From Candidatus Zambryskibacteria bacterium RIFCSPLOWO2_02_FULL_39_26 (GTDB taxonomy: Bacteria > Patescibacteriota > Minisyncoccia > Phycocordibacterales > DATDWN01), in contig MHWN01000011.1 of the NCBI GenBank assembly GCA_001825395.1, positions 1-33,945 of the forward strand: DNA of 33,945 nucleotides, in the 5' to 3' direction. Made by a program: the position numbers and the translations under genes. A model generated the notes under the pieces. It was not told the DNA's origin. It saw nothing but the letters and a program-made list of their open reading frames with translations, and searched no databases. The first letter of the stretch is position 1, and the number at the start of each line of letters is the position of its first letter. This document shows, piece by piece, positions 26,029-33,349 of the stretch.

Positions 26029-27738
26029 TTGATGAAGTTTAATTATCAATCTCGTATTCGTTTGATTTCTTTTGGTATTTTTATTTTTGCTCTGGTCATT
26101 ATCGTCAGGCTTTATTTTTTGCAAATTGTTGACAATGATTTTTATATAAGCAAAGCCGACAAACAATATACTTCCACTGCCCAGAAAATTTTTAGTCGAG
26201 GCAGTATTTTTTTTCAAAACAAAGATGGTAGTTTAGTTTCAGCCGCCACTTTGAAATCGGGATATATCGTGGCAGTAAATCCCGAAATTTTGAAAGACCC
26301 CGAATTCGCTTACCAGAAATTAAATGAGATTATACCGATTGACCGCGATCTTTTCATTACCAAAGCCACAAAACTAAATGATCCTTATGAGGAAATAGTC
26401 ATCAGAGCGGACGAAGAAATCGGCCAAAAAATATCAAATTTAAAAATAACTGGACTTCAAGTTTTTGGAGATCATTGGCGATTTTATCCGGGAGGGAACA
26501 TTGCTTCACATATTATTGGCATACTTGGATATAAAGGAGATGAATATGCCGGCAGATACGGACTGGAGAGGCAATTTGAAACGGAACTGAAAAGAGAGGA
26601 AGGCGCCTTCATTAACTTTTTTGCCGAGATTTTTTCTAACATAAAAAAAGTGGCAAACGTTTCAAAGGATGGAGAAGGGGATCTCATAACCACCATAGAG
26701 CCGACCGTCCAGATGTATTTGCAATCTGTCTTGAAAAATGTCACTGAAAAATATTCATCCGACTCTACCGGAGGAATTATTATGGACCCGTCCACTGGCG
26801 AAATATATGCCATGGAAACTTACCCGACCTTTGACCCGAACCGCCCGGATTTGGAAAAAAGCTCTGCCATTTTTTCAAACCCGCTAGTAGAAAATGTTTA
26901 TGAGATGGGATCTGTCATTAAACCTTTGACCATTTCTGCCGGCATTGACGCCGGAGTGGTCACAGCCAAGACAACTTACTATGACAAAGGATTTACCATT
27001 ATCAGCGGTAAAAAAGTTTCAAACTTTGACAGCAAGGAGAGAGGGATAGTCAGTTTGCAGGATGTTTTATCCCAATCCCTAAACGTCGGCGCGGCTTATG
27101 TGCAGTCCCTTTTGGGCAACAAGCTTTTTTCCGAATATATGCTTGGTTTTAGTTTGGCTGACAGGACGGGCATAGACTTGCCAAATGAAGGCCGGAATTT
27201 AGTAACAAATCTCAAAAGCAATATTGACATAAATTTGGCCACAGCCGCTTTCGGACAAGGAATCGCCCTAACGCCTATTACCACCATTAGGGCTCTTTCG
27301 GTTATCGCCAACGGCGGAGTTTTGGTAGAGCCTCACACAATCAAAAGTATAAAATATAAAATAGGTGTTACAAAAACCACACCGATTACCATAGGCGCAC
27401 GAGTCATAAAAAGAGAAACTTCCGAAGAAGTTACTCGGATGCTCATTTACAGCGTGGACAACGTGCTTTCAGGCGGAAGCTACCGAATGCCAAATTACAG
27501 TATTGCGGTTAAAACCGGTACGGCCCAAATGGTAAAGCCGGGCGGGGGAGGCTACGAGGAAGATAAATTTCTTCACTCATTTGTCGGTTATTTTCCGGCT
27601 TATAATCCGAAGTTTATTATTTTCTTATACACTATCAACCCAAAAGGAGCCAGATTCGGTTCGGAAACTCTGACGGTGCCGTTTATGGACACAGTAAAAT
27701 TCCTAATAAATTATTACGAAATCCCACCGGATAGATAA
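26029..27738 (+). CDS. ftsI: Penicillin-binding protein, FtsI/PBP3-like
   Basis: 'EMGSVIKPLT' (SxxK), 'SQSLNVGAAYV', 'VKTGTAQM'. Confidence 0.9.
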   Translation: MMKFNYQSRIRLISFGIFIFALVIIVRLYFLQIVDNDFYISKADKQYTSTAQKIFSRGSIFFQNKDGSLVSAATLKSGYIVAVNPEILKDPEFAYQKLNEIIPIDRDLFITKATKLNDPYEEIVIRADEEIGQKISNLKITGLQVFGDHWRFYPGGNIASHIIGILGYKGDEYAGRYGLERQFETELKREEGAFINFFAEIFSNIKKVANVSKDGEGDLITTIEPTVQMYLQSVLKNVTEKYSSDSTGGIIMDPSTGEIYAMETYPTFDPNRPDLEKSSAIFSNPLVENVYEMGSVIKPLTISAGIDAGVVTAKTTYYDKGFTIISGKKVSNFDSKERGIVSLQDVLSQSLNVGAAYVQSLLGNKLFSEYMLGFSLADRTGIDLPNEGRNLVTNLKSNIDINLATAAFGQGIALTPITTIRALSVIANGGVLVEPHTIKSIKYKIGVTKTTPITIGARVIKRETSEEVTRMLIYSVDNVLSGGSYRMPNYSIAVKTGTAQMVKPGGGGYEEDKFLHSFVGYFPAYNPKFIIFLYTINPKGARFGSETLTVPFMDTVKFLINYYEIPPDR

Positions 27739-27747
27739 AAAGAAGTC

Positions 27748-27768
27748 TCCAGCGGTTTAACCGCTGGA
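27748..27768 (-). terminator. Terminator for tRNA-Glu (minus strand)
   Basis: TCCAGCGGTT-T-AACCGCTGGA followed on minus strand by GACTTCTTTTT. Confidence 0.65.
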
Positions 27769-27774
27769 AACATG

Positions 27775-27846
27775 TGACCTCTAGGGAAGTCGAATCCCTG
27801 TTCTTGCCTTGAGAAGGCAATGTCCTAACCATTAGACGAAGAGGCC
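27775..27846 (-). tRNA. tRNA-Glu(CUC)
   Basis: GGCCTCTTCGTCTAATGGTTAGGACATTGCCTTCTCAAGGCAAGAACAGGGATTCGACTTCCCTAGAGGTCA folds as cloverleaf; CCA not encoded. Confidence 0.92.
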
Positions 27847-27962
27847 ATATTTAAACACAAAAACTATAACATTTTTTCCAAAAAATGAAAATTATTTTTA
27901 CTAAATTGAAAAAGGGGATAAATCTAATTATTATTCAAAATTAAGTATATAATTACGTTCGT

Positions 27963-28442
27963 ATGGATATTTCATCATTACTTTTGAGCAAGCCCGTGCT
28001 TATAGGTCTTCACCTGGGTTTTGCTATTTTAGGTATTGACGCATTTCTCTGGCTACTTGGTGAAGTGGTGGCCAACGCCGGTTCTGTCAAACGCCGTCTG
28101 ATTGCGGCAAAAATCGGACTGGTAAGTTTCATTTTGACTTGGATAATCGGCGGTTATTACTATGTGAAATTTTACGGTTCTCTGGTTAAACCAATCATTA
28201 AAGCTGGAGACGCGCCCTGGGCTCACTCCATCGCCATGGAAGCAAAGGAACACATCTTCCTTTTTGCCATTCCCGTTTCTATTACTATTTTATTATTGTC
28301 GCGACTGGACTCAAGCCAGCTGGAATCTTTCGGTCTTCGGAAATCTCTCATCTGGCTTACAGTCATGATTGTCGGTCTCGGTTTAAGTTTAGGTCTGATG
28401 GGTTTTATAATATCGGCCGCGGCAAGGTGGGGCGCGGTTTAA
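27963..28442 (+). CDS. Multi-pass membrane protein
   Basis: 159 aa, four hydrophobic segments. Confidence 0.65.
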   Translation: MDISSLLLSKPVLIGLHLGFAILGIDAFLWLLGEVVANAGSVKRRLIAAKIGLVSFILTWIIGGYYYVKFYGSLVKPIIKAGDAPWAHSIAMEAKEHIFLFAIPVSITILLLSRLDSSQLESFGLRKSLIWLTVMIVGLGLSLGLMGFIISAAARWGAV

Positions 28443-28456
28443 AATATTTTTAAATT

Positions 28457-28771
28457 ATGGATAAATTAAAATCAATTTACGCATCTGCATGGTCATCTAC
28501 TCTGACAATCATTGTGGTGGTAGGAATAACTGTCGGCGGGGAGCTAAGCTTCTCGTTCAAAGACTGGCTGACAGCATTTACAGGTCATCACTGGATAACC
28601 AAAAGTTGGCTTTCCGTTATATCTTTTATCGTCTTTTTCCTGTTATTTAAAATATTCAAACAATCAGCCGATGAAAAGCAAACCAAAATCGCCTTAAATG
28701 TTCTTCAAATTTTTATCACTCTCGGCTTTATCGCCATTCTCGGTTTTTATTTTTACGAATTTTTTATTTGA
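28457..28771 (+). CDS. Small membrane protein
   Basis: 104 aa, three hydrophobic segments, directly follows previous ORF. Confidence 0.6.
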   Translation: MDKLKSIYASAWSSTLTIIVVVGITVGGELSFSFKDWLTAFTGHHWITKSWLSVISFIVFFLLFKIFKQSADEKQTKIALNVLQIFITLGFIAILGFYFYEFFI

Positions 28772-28830
28772 CTAATCCTGATTTAGCTCTACTATTAATT
28801 GAATAAGGTTAGTTAACCCTACAAGTTTTC

Positions 28831-29487
28831 ATGGCTAATCAGGATTTAACAATTCCCATTATTACCATTGATGGCGGAGCTGGTACCGGAAAGGGCGCGG
28901 TCAGGTCTATTGTGGCCCGGGAATTGGGTTTTCACCAGCTGGACAGCGGGGCTTTGTACCGCTCTGTTGCTCTAATTTCCATTGAGAAAAATATTACCAA
29001 GGTTTCAGAACTAGTTTCGGTAGCGGATAATTTAATTTTTCAAATGAAAAATAACAAAGCACTGCTTCGTGGCCGGGATGTTACAACTTTAATCCGAAGT
29101 AACCAAGTGGCAGACCGGGCATCCGAAATTTCCAAAATTAAAGAAGTTCGCCAGGCTCTTTTAAAGCACGAATTATCTGCACACTTGCCGCCAGGGTTGG
29201 TGGCCGATGGCAGGGACATGGGTGAAATCTTCAGTACTCCTTATAAGTTTTTTTTGGTGGCCACTCCGGAAGTCAGAGCCCGTAGGCGAGTTTTGCAATT
29301 CCAAAAACTTGGTCATCCTTCCAATTATCAAGATATTTTAAAAGAGATATTGGATCGTGATGAGGTAGATCGTACCAGAGATCACAGTCCTTTTGTGGCT
29401 CATTCTTCTGCCAAGGTAATTGATGTCAACAACATCTCTGCCCAGGAAGTAGCAAACATTATACTTACTGCTTATAAATCTGGATAA
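28831..29487 (+). CDS. cmk: Cytidylate kinase
   Basis: 'ITIDGGAGTGKGAVRSIVARELGFHQLDSGALYRSVAL', 'VADGRDMGEIFSTPYKFFLVATPEVRARRR'. Confidence 0.88.
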   Translation: MANQDLTIPIITIDGGAGTGKGAVRSIVARELGFHQLDSGALYRSVALISIEKNITKVSELVSVADNLIFQMKNNKALLRGRDVTTLIRSNQVADRASEISKIKEVRQALLKHELSAHLPPGLVADGRDMGEIFSTPYKFFLVATPEVRARRRVLQFQKLGHPSNYQDILKEILDRDEVDRTRDHSPFVAHSSAKVIDVNNISAQEVANIILTAYKSG

Positions 29488-29518
29488 TAACTCCATTATT
29501 TTATTATGGAGACAAAAA

Positions 29519-29548
29519 AGGGCCGGTTGCGCGTTGCAACCTGCCCCT
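29519..29548 (-). terminator. Rho-independent terminator
   Basis: Minus strand GGGGCAGGTTGC-AACG-CGCAACCGGCCC-TTTTTT. Confidence 0.75.
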
Positions 29549-29559
29549 TGAGAGACGAT

Positions 29560-29775
29560 CTAGTCGTCATCCCTCTCTCCCGCCGCCCTACTTTTCCCGT
29601 CAATCCGGGGAACGCAGGCGGCGAATGGTGGAAAAACTGGACGTCGATCACCCCTGGCTCTGCCGAAATTTCGCTCTCTCGCTCGCCTTCTGGCGGCGAG
29701 ATCCCGAAGTGCGTCGCCGTCTCCAGCGAGAACCAGTCGCCGGATGTGATCCGGCATTCCCGGCCTTATATTCAT
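29560..29775 (-). CDS. Small basic hypothetical protein (71 aa, Arg-rich)
   Basis: Strong SD AAGGAGG before ATG on minus strand, terminator after stop; GC-rich relative to surroundings. Confidence 0.55.
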   Translation of the reverse strand: MNIRPGMPDHIRRLVLAGDGDALRDLAARRRARERNFGRARGDRRPVFPPFAACVPRIDGKSRAAGERDDD

Positions 29776-29869
29776 ATAGGCCTCCTTCTGTTAGATATTA
29801 TACTATAATCATTCCTCATTTGTCAACGAGTTATCCACAGTTTGGCTAATAATATAGCTTTAATAGGAA

Positions 29870-29902
29870 AAGGGCCAACCGTAGGTACGTAGTTGACCCT
29901 TT
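29870..29902 (-). terminator. Hairpin terminator
   Basis: Minus strand GGGTCAACTACGTACCTACGGTTGGCCC-TTTT. Confidence 0.65.
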
Positions 29903-29922
29903 TTACTTGCAGGTAGGTTGCG

Positions 29923-30135
29923 TCATGCTGTCTCCATTTGGAGTTCTGCCAGCCTTCGTTCTCTCATGATTTCAGAAACCTTTTGTTTGACCTCATGAAC
30001 CGCTGTCGGTTCAATGTAGCCAGCTTTGAAGATTTCCGCCATCATGATTCCGTGGAATTTGGAAGCCATTCTGACTCCTTCACCATGACGCTCGATTGCC
30101 ATGGCGATTTCCAGGGGTGTTTTCATTCTCACCAC
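29923..30135 (-). CDS. Small hypothetical protein (70 aa)
   Basis: AAAGGAGGTGA upstream of GTG/ATG start; terminator after stop. Confidence 0.6.
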   Translation of the reverse strand: MVRMKTPLEIAMAIERHGEGVRMASKFHGIMMAEIFKAGYIEPTAVHEVKQKVSEIMRERRLAELQMETA

Positions 30136-30171
30136 GACTACCTCACCTCCTTTCCTCTAAGTAGAATTTTA

Positions 30172-30630
30172 TTACGAACCTAAAATTTCGTCAACTACCG
30201 ATTTTACCAGATTGCCATCCGCCTTTCCTTTGAGCTCTTTCATAATTGCGCTCATAAGCTGTCCAGATTTAGATTTATCAGTTATAGCCATTTCATTTTT
30301 CTTTGCTTCTGCAATCTTCAGCACCTCATCTTTGGACATTTGTGCCGGAAGATATGTTTCAAGTATCGCCAGTTCTGCCTTTTCGCTGTCAGCCAAGTCG
30401 TTCCGACCACCTTTGGTAAATTGATCGATGGAGTCTTTTCTCTGATTAACTCCACGGCGGATAACATTCAAGGCCTCATCGTCCGAGAGCTCCCCATCAG
30501 GCATTCTTTTAAGCGACACAAGCTCGTTTGTAAATCCTGCCACAAGTCCTCGAATGACTCCTAGTCGGATAGTATCTTTGGCCTTCATCGCTTCTTTTAT
30601 CTCTTCCCTTATTTGTTGATGTAACTTCAT
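30172..30630 (-). CDS. GatB/YqeY domain protein
   Basis: 152 aa; 'IKEAMKAKDTIRLGVIRGL...SDDEALNVIRRGVNQRKDSIDQFTKGGRNDLADSEKAELAILETYLPAQMS'. Confidence 0.88.
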   Translation of the reverse strand: MKLHQQIREEIKEAMKAKDTIRLGVIRGLVAGFTNELVSLKRMPDGELSDDEALNVIRRGVNQRKDSIDQFTKGGRNDLADSEKAELAILETYLPAQMSKDEVLKIAEAKKNEMAITDKSKSGQLMSAIMKELKGKADGNLVKSVVDEILGS

Positions 30631-30669
30631 ACTAATAGATTATCACAATATTTTATTTTTTGGTAGAAT

Positions 30670-31722
30670 ATGGTTATGGAACCAACAACTATTATTTTTC
30701 TAATCATTGCTTTGTCCATAGGTTTTGTCCTAGCTTATTTTTTACGCCCGAAACAAGAGGGAAGTGACGAGACAGGTCTCAAACTTATCCTCCAGCAGAT
30801 AAACGAGCTAAACCGCGTGGTGGATTCCAAAATAGGCGAAAGCGCCAAACAAATGAACGAATCTGTGCGAAGCCAGCTAGGGGAATCGGCCAAGTTAATC
30901 CGAGAGGTAACTCAAGGTTTGACCAAATTAGACGAAACAAACCGCCAAGTGGTTTCCTTTGCCGACCAGCTTCAAAATTTGCAGGACATATTGAAAAATC
31001 CAAAACAGCGCGGAATTTTGGGAGAGTACTATCTTGAAACACTCTTGAAAAATGTTTTAGCCCCAAGTCAGTACCAGATGCAGTATGGATTCAAAAACGG
31101 GGAGGTTGTAGACGCGGTGGTTTTTGTTAAAGATAAAATAATCCCGGTTGATTCAAAATTTTCACTGGAAAACTACAACCGTATGATTGAGACTGCCGAC
31201 ACCACCGAAAAATCACGACTTGAGAAACTTTTTGTAAATGATTTGAAACTTCGCATTACTGAAACTTCAAAATATATTAGGCCAGAAGAGGGGACAATGG
31301 ATTTTGCATTTATGTTTATTCCTCATGAGGCGATTTATTATGACTTACTTATAAACAAAATCGGCGCCATTACCGAAGATACAGAGAACTTGATACAGAG
31401 AGCTGCTGGTAAGTACAAGGTGATAATTGTTTCGCCCACATCTTTTCTCGCATATTTGCAAACAGTTTTACAAGGTCTTAAGGCAATGCAAATTGAAGAG
31501 AAAACCAAAGAAATTCAAAAAAATGTAGCAAACTTAATGAACCACTTGAAAAGCTACGAAGAGTATCATAACAAGCTCGGCACATCGCTTGGCACAGTCG
31601 TGAGTCATTTCAATAGTGGCAGTAAGGAATTTAAAAAAATAGACAAAGATATTGTCCGCATAACAGGGGATTCGGTTGGATTTGAGCCTTCTCTTCTAGA
31701 AAAACCAGATACTGAAGAGTAG
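30670..31722 (+). CDS. rmuC: DNA recombination protein RmuC
   Basis: 'KQRGILGEYYLETLLKNVLAPSQYQMQ', 'IPVDSKFSLENY', 'AFMFIPHEAIYYDLL', 'VIIVSPTSFLAYLQTV'. Confidence 0.92.
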   Translation: MVMEPTTIIFLIIALSIGFVLAYFLRPKQEGSDETGLKLILQQINELNRVVDSKIGESAKQMNESVRSQLGESAKLIREVTQGLTKLDETNRQVVSFADQLQNLQDILKNPKQRGILGEYYLETLLKNVLAPSQYQMQYGFKNGEVVDAVVFVKDKIIPVDSKFSLENYNRMIETADTTEKSRLEKLFVNDLKLRITETSKYIRPEEGTMDFAFMFIPHEAIYYDLLINKIGAITEDTENLIQRAAGKYKVIIVSPTSFLAYLQTVLQGLKAMQIEEKTKEIQKNVANLMNHLKSYEEYHNKLGTSLGTVVSHFNSGSKEFKKIDKDIVRITGDSVGFEPSLLEKPDTEE

Positions 31723-31767
31723 AGAAACCTTGCCTTTTTGGGCTGTTTTTGTTATATTTTGCGGGTT

Positions 31768-32109
31768 ATGAAAAATGAGTTTGCAGTTATAAATACAGGA
31801 GGCAAACAATACAAAGTCTCTAAGGGCGATGTTATTAAGATTGAAAAGCTCTCCGCCAAAGGCGGACCAGCCTCTGGCTGGAAGGTGGGAGACAAGATTG
31901 TTTTTGATAAAGTTATGCTTGTGGAAGACGGTAAAGACACCACCATCGGTACTCCTTACATCAAAGAAGCCAAAGTTGAAGCAACTCTTTCAGAAATCGG
32001 CAGAAACAAAACTGTTGAGGTAATTAAATACAAGCAAAAAAGCAGATATTTCAAAAAGTATGGCCATAGACAGCCTTGGTTTAAGGTAACCATAAGCGCA
32101 ATTAAGTAG
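31768..32109 (+). CDS. rplU: 50S ribosomal protein L21
   Basis: 'FAVINTGGKQYKVSKGDVIKIEKL', 'GHRQPWFKVTISAI'; start ATG 31768. Confidence 0.92.
   Translation: MKNEFAVINTGGKQYKVSKGDVIKIEKLSAKGGPASGWKVGDKIVFDKVMLVEDGKDTTIGTPYIKEAKVEATLSEIGRNKTVEVIKYKQKSRYFKKYGHRQPWFKVTISAIK
31852..31881. repeat. Two adjacent perfect 15-bp palindromes with 3-nt loops inside rplU
   Basis: TCCGCC-AAA-GGCGGA | CCAGCC-TCT-GGCTGG, exactly codons 29-38 (SAKGGPASGW). Confidence 0.9.
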
Positions 32110-32133
32110 AACGCCTCCGCCAGGGAGGTTGTT

Positions 32134-32802
32134 TTATTGGCGGTTTTTCAGGGCGTTTTTGATTGTTTCGGAGTCGGAGTATTCAAGCTCGGTGCCGGTT
32201 GAGAGTCCTCGGCCGAGAATGGATATTTTAATCCTGTCAAAGGTGCCCTTTGACAGGATTCCCCTCAAATAAGAAAGGGTATTTTCTCCTTCAGGATTGT
32301 AGTTTAGGGCGATAATAATTTCCGACAATCCATCTTTGATTCTCTCATCTAAAATTTCCAAAAGGTTTTTTTGGCGAATTCGTTTTTCCGGATTCTTCTC
32401 AAGGATAGGTACTGTGCCACCAAGTATAAAATAATAACCGTTGTAAGCTTTAGTTTTTTCAATGTTTTCAAAATCAACATCGTGGGAGATAAGCATCAAA
32501 GACTTCTTGTCTCTACTTTCATCACGACAAGTTGGACAAATGTTAGACACTCGGTGTCTAACATTTGTACCGTTCGCTTGCTTGCCCTTACTTGAGGTTG
32601 CAGGTGTCTGTATGTGAGGGAAAAACCGAAAGCAAGTATCACATGAGTGAACCGTTGCTCTGACTTCGCTTATGAGTTTAGCCAGGTCACTCCCATAACT
32701 CGGGTTTCTATTTAACAAAAAATACACAAACCTTTTTGCCTGCCTCGGCCCTATTCCGGGGAATTCTTTGAAAAGTTCTATGAGTCGTTGTGTATTGTCC
32801 AT
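32134..32802 (-). CDS. recR: Recombination protein RecR
   Basis: 'LIELFKEFPGIGPRQAKRFVYFLL', CDTC...CPTC, 'ILGGTVPI', 'STGTELEYSDSETIKNAL'. Confidence 0.9.
   Translation of the reverse strand: MDNTQRLIELFKEFPGIGPRQAKRFVYFLLNRNPSYGSDLAKLISEVRATVHSCDTCFRFFPHIQTPATSSKGKQANGTNVRHRVSNICPTCRDESRDKKSLMLISHDVDFENIEKTKAYNGYYFILGGTVPILEKNPEKRIRQKNLLEILDERIKDGLSEIIIALNYNPEGENTLSYLRGILSKGTFDRIKISILGRGLSTGTELEYSDSETIKNALKNRQ
32230..32260. repeat. Perfect palindrome in recR: 14-bp arms, 3-nt loop
   Basis: AATCCTGTCAAAGG-TGC-CCTTTGACAGGATT. Confidence 0.9.
32536..32568. repeat. Perfect palindrome in recR: 15-bp arms, 3-nt loop
   Basis: ACAAATGTTAGACAC-TCG-GTGTCTAACATTTGT. Confidence 0.92.
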
Positions 32803-32871
32803 CGAGTTGATTATAGCAAATAATTTGCTTAAATTTAGCTTTTTGATAGTATCAGTGTCGGAGGAGATTGT

Positions 32872-33135
32872 ATGGCAAAGAGAGCCAAACGAGCCAAATC
32901 AGAGCCGGTTCGAGCCAAGATGTACGGATTCCTTCGTCGGAAAGATCTCACGCCGGGGACAGAGGTATTCAACATCATCAGCAATAAGGACGGCAAGGTT
33001 GTTCGTCGGCCAAATGCCTGGGTCGTCTTCGTTCGTGTGGATGGGCGGACTCGTTATGGCGGAGTGGTCCCGTGGTCACTTCGAAATGTTCGCAGGCCCT
33101 CTGATTATGAAGACATTCCTGGTCCACATCTGTAA
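32872..33135 (+). CDS. Small basic hypothetical protein (87 aa)
   Basis: SD GGAGGAGATT before ATG; terminator CCCGCCGAG-GGAA-CTCGGCGGG after. Confidence 0.6.
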   Translation: MAKRAKRAKSEPVRAKMYGFLRRKDLTPGTEVFNIISNKDGKVVRRPNAWVVFVRVDGRTRYGGVVPWSLRNVRRPSDYEDIPGPHL

Positions 33136-33153
33136 GTATCGGAATTTCAATCA

Positions 33154-33180
33154 GCCCGCCGAGGGAACTCGGCGGGTTCG
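33154..33180 (+). terminator. Hairpin terminator
   Basis: CCCGCCGAG-GGAA-CTCGGCGGG-TTCGTCTT. Confidence 0.65.
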
Positions 33181-33218
33181 TCTTAAAATAGAAATACAAA
33201 TAGAATACATTCTTTTTA

Positions 33219-33256
33219 TTTTAGCATTAGTAAGCGGTCGCACACTAATGCTAAAA
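33219..33256. repeat. Perfect 13-bp inverted repeat with 12-nt loop
   Basis: TTTTAGCATTAGT-aagcggtcgcac-ACTAATGCTAAAA. Confidence 0.85.
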
Positions 33257-33349
33257 GTTTATAAAAAAATATGAACATGAAAATAAATACGAATAAATTC
33301 AGTTCGTAGTTATTTGTATCATTCGATTAAATTCGTAACATTCGGATAT

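Noticed and set aside
29506-29808. 100-aa plus-strand ORF
   Set aside because: Antisense to the 71-aa minus ORF, which has a strong SD and terminator; the plus ORF has neither.
29831-29840. Single DnaA box TTATCCACAG as a replication origin
   Set aside because: One isolated box in the promoter region of a small gene; no cluster, no dnaA/dnaN nearby.
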